8,109 nucleotides of DNA, taken from positions 1-8,109 of the forward strand of contig URYU01000075.1 of NCBI GenBank assembly GCA_900552155.1, written 5' to 3'. Positions 1 through 6,013 of this stretch are shown here, in pieces. How positions within the stretch are numbered: the first letter of the stretch is position 1; each line of letters opens with the position of its first letter. The stretch comes from an uncultured Collinsella sp. (lineage in GTDB: Bacteria > Actinomycetota > Coriobacteriia > Coriobacteriales > Coriobacteriaceae). The position numbers and the translations under genes are program-made. Below the pieces are notes generated by a model that did no database searches, was not told the origin of the DNA, and saw only the letters and a program-made list of their open reading frames with translations.

Positions 1-526
1 CCTCGTCCCACAGCGCCGCGCCGCGCAGGCTCTCCTCGACCATGCGGTCGAGCTCGTCGCGGTCGGTGATGCCGTGGCGCTTAGGCGCAAACGTGATGTT
101 GTCGCGAATGGACTTGCGGAACGGGGTGGGCTGCTGGAACACCATGCCAATGGAACGGCGCAGCTCGTAGGTGTTTTCGGTCTTGGTGTTCACGTTGCGC
201 CCGCGATAGTTGATCTCGCCCTCCACGCGGCAGCCGCGAATCTCGCGATTCATGAGGTTGAGGCTACGCAAGAAGGTCGACTTACCGCAGCCCGAAGGCC
301 CAATGAGCGCCGTGATCTCGCCCTTGTGGAAGTCGAGCGACGTATTGTGCAGTGCATGGTGGTCGCCATAGTACACGTTGACGTCCTTGGTGGAGAGCAC
401 GTCCTCGTCGCTCACGGCCTTGCCGCTCACGCGCACGCGCTTCTCGCTCTCCCCCACGCTCGACAGGAAGTCCTGGGTCTCGGACGATGCCGCTTCGGTT
501 GCGGGCGTTGCATTCATCTCGCTCAT
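1..526 (-). CDS. pstB: PstB, phosphate ABC transporter ATP-binding protein (3' part outside window)
   Basis: PstB is the cytoplasmic ATPase that powers PstSCAB high-affinity phosphate import. The visible N-terminal 175 residues contain a YYG.HHAL segment (about 52-59), the Walker A motif GPSGCGKST (76-84, bases 275-301) and the Q-loop in MVFQQPTPF (Q131). The QPTPF wording is typical of PstB among ABC ATPases. The ABC signature, Walker B and H-loop lie beyond the left edge. The ATG overlaps the TGA of pstA as ATGA (526-523), which fixes the start and implies translational coupling. Before the ABC fold begins (about residue 43) there is an acidic, Ser/Ala-rich leader of about 40 residues; E. 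coli PstB has only about a dozen there. A second ATG at codon 4 is an alternative start but would not remove the extension. Family assignment is very secure. Confidence 0.96.
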   Translation of the reverse strand, partial: MSEMNATPATEAASSETQDFLSSVGESEKRVRVSGKAVSDEDVLSTKDVNVYYGDHHALHNTSLDFHKGEITALIGPSGCGKSTFLRSLNLMNREIRGCRVEGEINYRGRNVNTKTENTYELRRSIGMVFQQPTPFRKSIRDNITFAPKRHGITDRDELDRMVEESLRGAALWDE

Positions 527-1449
527 TCGGCCGTCATCCTTCTTGCCAGTTGCTTGCCCACGATACGGGCGACTACGTTAAACAGCAGCACGCAAATCAT
601 CAGCAGCGCCGCGGTGCCCCAAACAATCTGCTGGGCCTCGGGGCTGCCCTCGCCATAGATCTTGTAGATGTGCACGGCGAGCGACTCGCCGGGACGGAAC
701 ACGTTCCAAGCGCAGGTGGGGCTCGACAGGTTAAAGCTCAAGAAGTTCAGGCGAACCGGCGAGCTCATACCCGAGGTAAAAAGCAGTGCTGCGGCCTCGC
801 CAAACACGCGACCGGCCGAAAGCACGATGCCCGTCACGATGGCAGGCATGGCCTCGGGGATCAGGATGTGCAGCGTGGCCTCCCAGCGAGTGAGGCCCAT
901 GGCCAGGCACGCATCGCGCTGGGCCTGCGGCACGTCCTCGAGTGCCTGCTGGATCACGCGCACCAGGATGGGGATGTTGAACATGGTGAGCGCGACGGCG
1001 CCGGAGATGATGGAGTACTTCCAGCCCAGCTGCACCGAGAACACCAGAAAACCGAACATGCCGACAACGATGGAAGGCAGCGAGGACAGCGTCTCGATGG
1101 CGGTGGAGGCAATGTCGCGGACGGGTCCGTCGGGTGCGTACTCAACCAAAAAGACCGCGCCACCCAGGCTGATGGGCACCGAGATGATCAGGGTGATCAG
1201 CAGCAGGTAGAACGAGTCGAACAGCTGGTAGAGCACGCCGCCCTGCGTTCCGTTGGCGCGCGACGGCTCCGTGAGAAAGCCCGGCTGGAACAGCGTCGAG
1301 ATGCCCTCGAACAGGATATAGGCCACCATGGAGACGACGATGAGCATGACGATGGCGACGATCGCCGTCAACACGCCCGTGGCGAAGCGGTCCTGCTTTT
1401 GGACACGCCCGAGCCTCGCCTCGTCGATGTGGATACGCGTGCTAGCCAC
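523..1449 (-). CDS. pstA: PstA, phosphate ABC transporter permease
   Basis: One of the two inner-membrane permeases forming the phosphate channel with PstC. The 308 residues are close to the family norm (E. coli 296). A cytoplasmic N-terminus precedes the first membrane helix (about 22-47), then a loop and a bundle of further helices from about 80 onward. The Pst-type segment ETLSSLPSIVVGMFG lies at 119-133. The EAA coupling loop that contacts PstB is about 170-203 (EDVPQAQRDACLAMG...), followed by GRVFGEAAAL. The start is GTG, 8 nt inside the end of pstC, with an AAGGGGGCGAAGG purine stretch just upstream. The stop overlaps the pstB start. Both overlaps indicate one co-translated unit. Confidence 0.96.
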   Translation of the reverse strand: MASTRIHIDEARLGRVQKQDRFATGVLTAIVAIVMLIVVSMVAYILFEGISTLFQPGFLTEPSRANGTQGGVLYQLFDSFYLLLITLIISVPISLGGAVFLVEYAPDGPVRDIASTAIETLSSLPSIVVGMFGFLVFSVQLGWKYSIISGAVALTMFNIPILVRVIQQALEDVPQAQRDACLAMGLTRWEATLHILIPEAMPAIVTGIVLSAGRVFGEAAALLFTSGMSSPVRLNFLSFNLSSPTCAWNVFRPGESLAVHIYKIYGEGSPEAQQIVWGTAALLMICVLLFNVVARIVGKQLARRMTAE

Positions 1450-2350
1450 GAGCCTTCGCCCCCTTGCGGCCGATAAGGTGGATGATCAGGATGAAGATGA
1501 GACTCATGCCCATCAGCAGCAGGCCGAGCGCCCACAGAACATCGTCTTGGGCCGAGCCCTCGGCATAGACTGCCATGGACGTGGTGAGCGTGGTGGTGAT
1601 GGTCGAAGCCGGCGACAGCAGCGACGTCGGCATGGCCTCGATGCCGCCGATGACCATACGCACGGCGAGCGTCTCGCCAAAGGCGCGGGTCATGCCCAAG
1701 ATAACCGCGGTCATGAGCGACGGCATGGCGGACTTGAGCACCACGTGCCAGATGGTCTGCCAGCGGGTGTAGCCCAGCGCGAGCGAGCCCTGGCGGTAGC
1801 CGTCGGGCACGGCGCGCAGGCCATCGACCGAAAGCGTGGTCATCGTCGGCAGGATCATGACGGCCAGCACAATGGCACCGGGCAGGATACCCAGGCCTGT
1901 GCTCACGTGGAAAACGCTCTTCATAAGGCCGACGACCACGTGAAAACCGATCAGGCCAAAGACGACCGAGGGAATACCAGTCAAAAGCTCAATAAGCGGC
2001 TGAAAGACCTTGGAACCAAACTTAGGCTGGATCTCGACCGCAAAGATGGCAGAGCCGATGGCGATGGGCAACGCGATGAGCGTGGAGAGCACCATGACCG
2101 CAAACGAGGTGACGATCAGGGGCAGGGCGCCGGTGTAGGGCAGGCCGTTTTCGGCCGTGTTGGCCAGGTCCCACTTGGTGCCGGTGAAAAACTCGACGAC
2201 CGAGACGCCGTCTTTGACAAAAGCCGAGAGGCCCTTTTGGGCGACCATAAAGATGAGCGCGGCAACGACAAGCGTCACGAGCGCTACGCACGCGCCCGTG
2301 ACGCCCAGGCCCACGTTCTCAAGGTCGCGCTTTGGCAGCTGTTTTGCCAT
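1442..2350 (-). CDS. pstC: PstC, phosphate ABC transporter permease
   Basis: The second membrane permease of the phosphate transporter, 302 residues (E. coli 319). It has an N-terminal membrane helix at about 13-38, a periplasm-side loop, then the core helices starting near 74. The signature ELLTGIPSVVFGLIG occurs at 121-135, the EAA loop that docks PstB at about 179-212 (RAVPDGYRQGSLALGYTRW), and TRAFGETLAV at 221-230. The ATG at 2350 has the Shine-Dalgarno GGAAAGG (bases 2357-2363) 6 nt upstream. It starts 24 nt after the pstS stop and its last 8 nt overlap the pstA GTG start. No frameshift or missing motif is seen. Confidence 0.96.
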   Translation of the reverse strand: MAKQLPKRDLENVGLGVTGACVALVTLVVAALIFMVAQKGLSAFVKDGVSVVEFFTGTKWDLANTAENGLPYTGALPLIVTSFAVMVLSTLIALPIAIGSAIFAVEIQPKFGSKVFQPLIELLTGIPSVVFGLIGFHVVVGLMKSVFHVSTGLGILPGAIVLAVMILPTMTTLSVDGLRAVPDGYRQGSLALGYTRWQTIWHVVLKSAMPSLMTAVILGMTRAFGETLAVRMVIGGIEAMPTSLLSPASTITTTLTTSMAVYAEGSAQDDVLWALGLLLMGMSLIFILIIHLIGRKGAKARG

Positions 2351-2374
2351 TGCAAACCTTTCCGGGGCGATTAC

Positions 2375-3313
2375 TTATTTAGCGGAGACCTTGCCGCTGG
2401 CGTCCTTGACGACCTTCATGGCAGAGACGGGGATAAAGCCCTGCTCCTCGACGAGCTTGCCCTGCACGTCGTCGGAAAGCATGAACTCCAGGAAGGCCTT
2501 GGTGGCGTCGTCGGCGTCCTTTGCGCAGTACATGTGCTCGGTAGCCCAGATCTTGAAGGAGTCGTCGGTGACGTTTGCACTCTTGGGCTCCACGCCCTCG
2601 ACCTTAATGGCGTTGAACTTGGAGTCATCGAAGTGCGAGAAATCGAGGTAGGAGATGGCGTTGTCGGTGCTGCCCATCTGAGTCTGGACGTCGCCGGACT
2701 TGTCGAGCTCGGCATCGCCCTTAAAGTCGACGGTCTCGTCGCCAAAGACGGCGGCCTCGAAGGTGGCGCGGGTACCGGAGCCGGCCTTGCGGTTGAGGAC
2801 GACGATGGTGGCGTCGTCGCCGCCGACCTCCTTCCAGTTGGTAATCTGACCGGAGAAGATACCCTTGAGCTGCTCGAGGGACAGGTCGTCGACCTTGACG
2901 TTCTTGGAGACAACAGGACCCATGCCCACGACAGCAACCTCGTGGTCGACGAGGTTCTTGACCTGGTCGGCCTCGAGCTTGGTCTCGGCGAAGACGTCGG
3001 AGTTACCGATGGTAACGGTGCCGGCGGCGACAGCGGTCAGGCCCTTGCCCGAACCGTTGACCGAGCCGGAGACGGAGACGTCCGGGTTGGCATCCATGAT
3101 CTTCTCGGCAGCGGCCTCGACGAGAGCCTGGAACGAAGAGGCACCGTCGTAGGTCACCTCGCCGGAGACGGACTCGGCAGCAGCGGCGCTACCCTTGTCG
3201 GCGGCGTCGGATGCGCCGGAGCCGCCGCAGCCAACGAGACCGAGACCGACGATGCTGACAAGACCACCAGCGAGGCCGAGGAACTGACGACGAGAATAAG
3301 CCTGATCGAGCAT
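2375..3313 (-). CDS. pstS: PstS, Tat-exported phosphate-binding lipoprotein
   Basis: The extracytoplasmic receptor that binds inorganic phosphate and delivers it to PstCA; 312 residues from the ATG at 3313. The N-terminus reads SRRQFLGLAGG (7-17), a twin-arginine signal, and ends in the lipobox LVGC with the lipidated Cys at 29. A Gly/Ser/Ala linker follows (30-51). Binding-site elements of the family are present: DGASSF (56-61), GSGKG (87-91) with IGNSD (102-106), the PstS segment LKGIFSGQITNWKEVGG (149-165), and R175 with GSGT (178-181). An in-frame opening extends 30 codons further upstream, but I reject it: AAAGGAAG (bases 3317-3324) sits correctly for 3313, and the signal peptide begins there. 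It is the first gene of the operon, as usual for pst. Confidence 0.95.
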   Translation of the reverse strand: MLDQAYSRRQFLGLAGGLVSIVGLGLVGCGGSGASDAADKGSAAAAESVSGEVTYDGASSFQALVEAAAEKIMDANPDVSVSGSVNGSGKGLTAVAAGTVTIGNSDVFAETKLEADQVKNLVDHEVAVVGMGPVVSKNVKVDDLSLEQLKGIFSGQITNWKEVGGDDATIVVLNRKAGSGTRATFEAAVFGDETVDFKGDAELDKSGDVQTQMGSTDNAISYLDFSHFDDSKFNAIKVEGVEPKSANVTDDSFKIWATEHMYCAKDADDATKAFLEFMLSDDVQGKLVEEQGFIPVSAMKVVKDASGKVSAK

Positions 3314-3316
3314 GAT

Positions 3317-3324
3317 CTTCCTTT
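3317..3324 (-). promoter_or_regulatory. Shine-Dalgarno site of pstS
   Basis: On the minus strand this reads AAAGGAAG, with its AAGGA core 5 nt before the ATG at 3313. It decides the start of pstS, because the longer reading frame has no comparable site and would put 30 extra residues in front of the Tat signal. Confidence 0.8.
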
Positions 3325-3338
3325 CATACATGCGACTC

Positions 3339-3421
3339 GCGGGCACCCTGCCCGCTTTGCTGTTTGGAAAGATACGACCCCGACCGGGCAGCGCCCGCGC
3401 CAACTGCGGTTTTTTACGGGC
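3339..3421 (-). promoter_or_regulatory. GC-rich pstS leader with alternative hairpins
   Basis: Read on the minus strand, this stretch holds five alternately complementary blocks: GCCCG (3417-3421), CGGGC (3393-3397), GCCCG (3385-3389), GCGGGCA (3349-3355) and TGCCCGC (3339-3345). The last two make a perfect 7-bp hairpin with a 3-nt loop, and the second and third make a 5-bp hairpin with a 3-nt loop. Block one can pair with two, two with three, three with four, and four with five, so the structures compete. No U-tract follows any of them on the minus strand, so a simple intrinsic attenuator is not supported. In high-G+C DNA such blocks can also arise by chance. The pairing is observed; a regulatory role is speculation. 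Confidence 0.35.
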
Positions 3422-3456
3422 ATCTGATAGACCCTTACCGCAAGCTCTGTCCAGCC

Positions 3457-3474
3457 TTTACAAACGGATAACAA
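3457..3474 (-). promoter_or_regulatory. Candidate Pho box upstream of pstS
   Basis: On the minus strand the sequence is TTGTTAT-CCGT-TTGTAAA: two similar 7-mers separated by 4 nt, an 11-bp period. This is the geometry of the enterobacterial PhoB box (CTGTCAT, 4 nt, CTGT[A/C]A[C/T]), and each half matches at 5 of 7 positions. It lies 143 nt upstream of the pstS ATG, in the expected place for control by a phosphate-starvation response regulator. No convincing -10 hexamer follows at the ideal distance. The Pho box of this lineage is not known to me, so this is an inference from architecture and location. Confidence 0.4.
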
Positions 3475-3519
3475 TCCAGCGCCGAACATGGCGCACCTTT
3501 TACACCAAAGGAACGTCCC

Positions 3520-3540
3520 CAATGACTACCCCACCGCAAC
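3520..3540 (-). repeat. REP-like 21-nt element, copy 1
   Basis: The minus-strand sequence here begins GTTGCGGTGG and matches 17 of 21 positions of the element at 6933-6953, with the first ten bases identical. It is followed on the minus strand by GGGGACGTTCC (about 3510-3520), which resembles dispersed intergenic repeats often found near REP-associated Y1 transposases; that resemblance is from memory and unverified. It lies between the terminator of the dipeptidase operon and the pst promoter region. Confidence 0.45.
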
Positions 3541-3542
3541 AG

Positions 3543-3569
3543 AAAAAGCCCGGGCCGAAGCACCGGGCT
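3543..3569 (-). terminator. Intrinsic terminator of the HAD-dipeptidase operon
   Basis: On the minus strand AGCCCGG (3563-3569) pairs with CCGGGCT (3547-3553). With one bulged U the stem continues as GC around a UUCG tetraloop closed by C-G, a very stable cap. A run of five T residues follows at once on the minus strand (3547-3543). It lies about 130 nt downstream of the dipeptidase stop and before the pst promoter region, so it should insulate pst from the upstream operon. Confidence 0.85.
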
Positions 3570-3584
3570 CGTAATGCAAGTTTG

Positions 3585-3599
3585 TATCCAAGCAGGATA
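3585..3599 (-). repeat. Small hairpin in the dipeptidase 3' tail
   Basis: TATCC (3585-3589) and GGATA (3595-3599) form a perfect 5-bp stem with a 5-nt loop, between the large inverted repeat and the terminator. Taken alone it could be chance; it is listed because it is part of a continuous structured tail. Confidence 0.35.
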
Positions 3600-3601
3600 T
3601 A

Positions 3602-3703
3602 GGGGTTTCCCAGGTGCCCGAGATTGCCCCGAAAGAGGAGCGCCGCGTACTTTGGTACGCAAGCGACGGTTTGAGGGGCAAGGTCGGGTGCCTGGGGAAG
3701 CCC
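3602..3703. repeat. Long imperfect inverted repeat directly after the dipeptidase stop
   Basis: The 29-nt arms are 3602-3630 and 3675-3703. They are identical as inverted copies at 23 of 29 positions, and G-U wobbles raise the pairing to 26 of 29; the mismatches are at 3605, 3622 and 3623. Inside, GCGTAC (3645-3650) and GTACGC (3655-3660) form a perfect stem with a TTTG loop, extended by CGC (3641-3643) and GCG (3663-3665). The right arm reaches into the stop codon of the dipeptidase, so the whole structure is its immediate 3' untranslated region. The near-palindromic form with well-kept arms suggests a dispersed repeat or a folded RNA element. No protein frame is plausible here. Confidence 0.75.
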
Positions 3704-5139
3704 TACAGTTCCAGTTCGTTGAGACGAAGGATCGCCACGATGTAAATCTTGAGCGCCTGTTTAAGCTGTTCCTCGTTGGCGCACTCGTTGGGGCCGTGCA
3801 TCTGGCCGCCCCATGCGGGCAGCTCCAGGCCGGTCTCCTCGGGGCCAAACGAGACGGCGCGGGCAAAGTTGCGCGCGTACGTGCCGCCGCCCATGGCAAA
3901 GGGCTTGGCATGCTTGCCCGTAAACTCGTTATAGGTATCGATAAGCGCCTTCACGGCCGGATCGTCGGCAGACACCGAGAACGGCACCTTAGCGCGACCC
4001 AGCTGGCACGTCACGCCAAAACGGCCCACGAGCGGGTCGAGCTGCTCGCGGATGGTATCGGCACTCGTGCTGTCGGGGAAGCGCACGTCGATGACCTGCT
4101 CAATATGGCCATCCGCCACGCGGATGACGCCAGCGTTGCAGGTAAGCGGGCCAAACGCCGAGCTCGTCGCATCGATACCCAGGCCGCGGCCATAGGCGTC
4201 TGCATGTACAAAGGCCAGGAACTTGACGAACTCGTGCTCGGCAGGCGTCAGCAGGCGCTCGTCACGGGCACCAAACGCGTCCTCGGCCTCGCGCAGGTAC
4301 GTCACGATCAGGCCGACGGCGTTGATCGTCCCCTCGGGCATCGAAGCATGGCCACCGATACCGTGCGCGAAAATCTGGGCATGGCCGTTCTCGAGCGCCG
4401 TGATCTCCAGGCGGTCGGCGTTCTCAATGGGCGCCGGCAGTTCATCGGCGGCAATCGCAAGCTCGCAGATAGACTGCGACGGAATGGCGTTGCTCGCCTC
4501 GGCGCCGCTCCACGATACGATGCGGCCGCCGTCGATCTTGGGGCTCACAAACGTCGCCCCAAACTGGCCCTTCTCGGCATTGCAGACCGGGAACTCGGCA
4601 TCGGGCGTAAACAGAAAGTCAGGGTCTGCGTGGTTCTCCAGATAATGGTGAACGTCGGACATGCCCACTTCCTCATCGCAGCCCAGCAGCGCGCGGAAGG
4701 TATAGCGCGGCACAATGCCGTGCTTGATCAGGTAGGCACCGGCGTAGAGCGACAACACCGCCGGACCCTTGTCATCAATCACGCCACGGCCGAGCAGCCA
4801 GCCCTCGCGACGCTCCATCGCAAACGGGTCGGTGTTCCAGCCGGGGCCGGCGGGCACCACGTCCACGTGGCAGATAGTCGCGAGCTGCTTGTCGCCGCGA
4901 CCCGGGATATCGGCAATGCCCACATAGCCCTCGTCGTCGCTCGTCTGGTAGCCGAGCTTTTGCGCAATGCCGAGCGCGCAATCGAGCGCATCACGAACCG
5001 GGCGGCCAAACGGCGCGCTAGGCTCCGCATCGGCAGCAACGGCTACGGACGGATAACTCACCAGCTGCTCGATATCGGCGACGACGTCCTCCCAGACCTC
5101 GTCGACATACTCGGTAACGCTCTGCTCCACCTGATTCAT
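3703..5139 (-). CDS. pepV: M20-family dipeptidase, PepV type
   Basis: A cytoplasmic zinc peptidase that probably cleaves dipeptides in peptide or amino-acid nutrition; 478 residues, close to the PepV norm of about 470. Family motifs in order: CHVDVVPAGPGW (90-101) with metal ligand H91 and catalytic-type D93; GRGVIDDKGP (117-126) with bridging D122; CDEEVGMSD (154-162) with catalytic-type E156 and ligand E157; TPDAEFPV (178-185) with D180; and GGQMHGPNE near the C-terminus with H448. All expected metal ligands are present. The ATG at 5139 has a perfect AAGGAGGT (bases 5145-5152) 5 nt upstream, so I reject a longer upstream frame. It starts 55 nt after the HAD gene with no visible terminator between, suggesting one operon. 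Related M20 succinyl-diaminopimelate desuccinylases are the main alternative, but spacing and motifs fit PepV better. Exact substrate is not predictable. Confidence 0.9.
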   Translation of the reverse strand: MNQVEQSVTEYVDEVWEDVVADIEQLVSYPSVAVAADAEPSAPFGRPVRDALDCALGIAQKLGYQTSDDEGYVGIADIPGRGDKQLATICHVDVVPAGPGWNTDPFAMERREGWLLGRGVIDDKGPAVLSLYAGAYLIKHGIVPRYTFRALLGCDEEVGMSDVHHYLENHADPDFLFTPDAEFPVCNAEKGQFGATFVSPKIDGGRIVSWSGAEASNAIPSQSICELAIAADELPAPIENADRLEITALENGHAQIFAHGIGGHASMPEGTINAVGLIVTYLREAEDAFGARDERLLTPAEHEFVKFLAFVHADAYGRGLGIDATSSAFGPLTCNAGVIRVADGHIEQVIDVRFPDSTSADTIREQLDPLVGRFGVTCQLGRAKVPFSVSADDPAVKALIDTYNEFTGKHAKPFAMGGGTYARNFARAVSFGPEETGLELPAWGGQMHGPNECANEEQLKQALKIYIVAILRLNELEL

Positions 5140-5194
5140 GGACGACCTCCTTACCAATGAGCGACGGGTACGCCCGCCCCTCACATTGCGTCTA

Positions 5195-5863
5195 TTAGAT
5201 AGCGAAAAGTTTAGCAAGCTCGGCCACCGAGTGCACCACTGCATCGGCACCCGCCGCCTCGTGCTCGCCCGGCGCCGCCGCGCCCGAATAGATACCAATG
5301 CACGGTACGCCCATTGCGTGCGCGCCCTCCACATCGTTAAAGCGATCGCCAATCATCACGGCATCGTCCGCGGCCGCACCCAAGGCCGCCAACGCGTCGC
5401 GAACCGAATCGGCCTTGGTCTCGCGCCCCTGCGGTGGATTCATGCCAACCACCGCCTCAAACTGCGAAAGCCCCAGCTCGCCCACCATGTCAATGCACTT
5501 TGCCTCCATGCGCGACGTCGCCACGGCCAAGCGCTTGCCCTGGGCGACCAACCCATCCAGCAGCTCGGGGATTCCATCGAACACGGGATACTCTTCCGGT
5601 CCCAGCTCATCAAAAAAGGCACGGTACTCGTCAGCCACCACAAGCGACTCCTCGCGGGAGAAGCCATAAAAGTCGTGAAAGCTCTTCCACAGGGGCGGCC
5701 CGATCATGCGGCGCAGGTCACCCATCTGCGCCTCCGAAAACCCGCGCGCGGCAAGCGTCTTGCGCGTCGAGGTCATCACCGCCCGACCCGTATCTGCCAC
5801 CGTGCCGTCAAAATCAAACAGCACAATCGGCCGCTCGCATAGCTGTAATGCCGCCATCGGCAT
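5195..5863 (-). CDS. HAD-superfamily hydrolase, phosphoglycolate-phosphatase-like (subfamily IA)
   Basis: A cytoplasmic phosphatase of 222 residues. Motif I is FDFDGTVADTG with nucleophile D17 and acid/base D19; motif II is in VATSR (114-118); motif III Lys is K150 in ETKADSV; motif IV is IGDRFND with D173 and D177. The helical cap between motifs I and II contains IGPPLWKSFHDFYGFS (54-69), a pattern common in Gph/PpaX-like members. Substrate is unknown: phosphoglycolate, pyrophosphate, nucleotides and sugar phosphates are all possible. The start is uncertain between ATG 5863 and ATG 5857, each served by the purine run GGGGAAGAGGG. A GTG at 5890 lacks a Shine-Dalgarno site. It is probably the first gene of an operon with the dipeptidase. 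Confidence 0.9.
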   Translation of the reverse strand: MPMAALQLCERPIVLFDFDGTVADTGRAVMTSTRKTLAARGFSEAQMGDLRRMIGPPLWKSFHDFYGFSREESLVVADEYRAFFDELGPEEYPVFDGIPELLDGLVAQGKRLAVATSRMEAKCIDMVGELGLSQFEAVVGMNPPQGRETKADSVRDALAALGAAADDAVMIGDRFNDVEGAHAMGVPCIGIYSGAAAPGEHEAAGADAVVHSVAELAKLFAI

Positions 5864-5905
5864 CCCTCTTCCCCAGTTGATGATTTCCACACCGTCACTT
5901 CAAAC

Positions 5906-5957
5906 TGTTGACTATTCAACAATTGAACCTAGCAATGTAGAGCAACTCCACTATACT
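5906..5957. promoter_or_regulatory. Divergent promoter region with overlapping palindromes
   Basis: This is the A+T-rich core of the 150-nt gap between the divergent HAD and degV genes. TGTTGA-CTAT-TCAACA (5906-5921) is a perfect 6-bp inverted repeat, and TTCAA-CAA-TTGAA (5915-5927) is a second one sharing its right half. On the plus strand TATACT (5952-5957) is a good -10 hexamer for degV, placing a start near 5964 and a leader of about 50 nt. No good -35 hexamer is found 16-18 nt upstream of it. The palindromes lie 25-46 nt upstream of that -10, a position that could suit an activator. The minus-strand promoter for the HAD gene could not be defined. Confidence 0.4.
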
Positions 5958-6013
5958 TGTCGCACTTTGCTCTCAGAAGGCGGCGCGCAGGCGCCCCAAC
6001 GAAAGGTGCAATT

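Noticed and set aside
3314..3403. Upstream in-frame start giving PstS 30 more residues
   Set aside because: It would place a basic stretch before the Tat signal and read through the leader hairpins, while the ATG at 3313 has a good ribosome-binding site.
3393..3415. Plus-strand terminator in the pstS leader (short stem before six T residues)
   Set aside because: The stem is only about four base pairs and no plus-strand gene precedes it.
1328..3427. A 699-codon plus-strand open frame across pstC and pstS
   Set aside because: It runs antisense to genes with full family motifs, its translation is low-complexity and rich in Asp, Gly, His and Arg, and no Shine-Dalgarno site or known domain is seen. 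Long antisense frames are expected in high-G+C genes.
3574..5160. A 528-codon plus-strand open frame antisense to the dipeptidase
   Set aside because: It shadows a well-supported M20 peptidase gene and passes through the 3602-3703 inverted repeat; no family resemblance was recognised.
5864..5890. GTG start at 5890 for the HAD gene
   Set aside because: No Shine-Dalgarno site precedes it, and the purine run GGGGAAGAGGG lies downstream of it, correctly placed for the ATGs at 5863 and 5857.
5957..6013. TTG start at 5957 for the DegV gene
   Set aside because: It falls on the predicted -10 element and adds a basic 19-residue leader not typical of the family; ATG 6014 has its own Shine-Dalgarno site.
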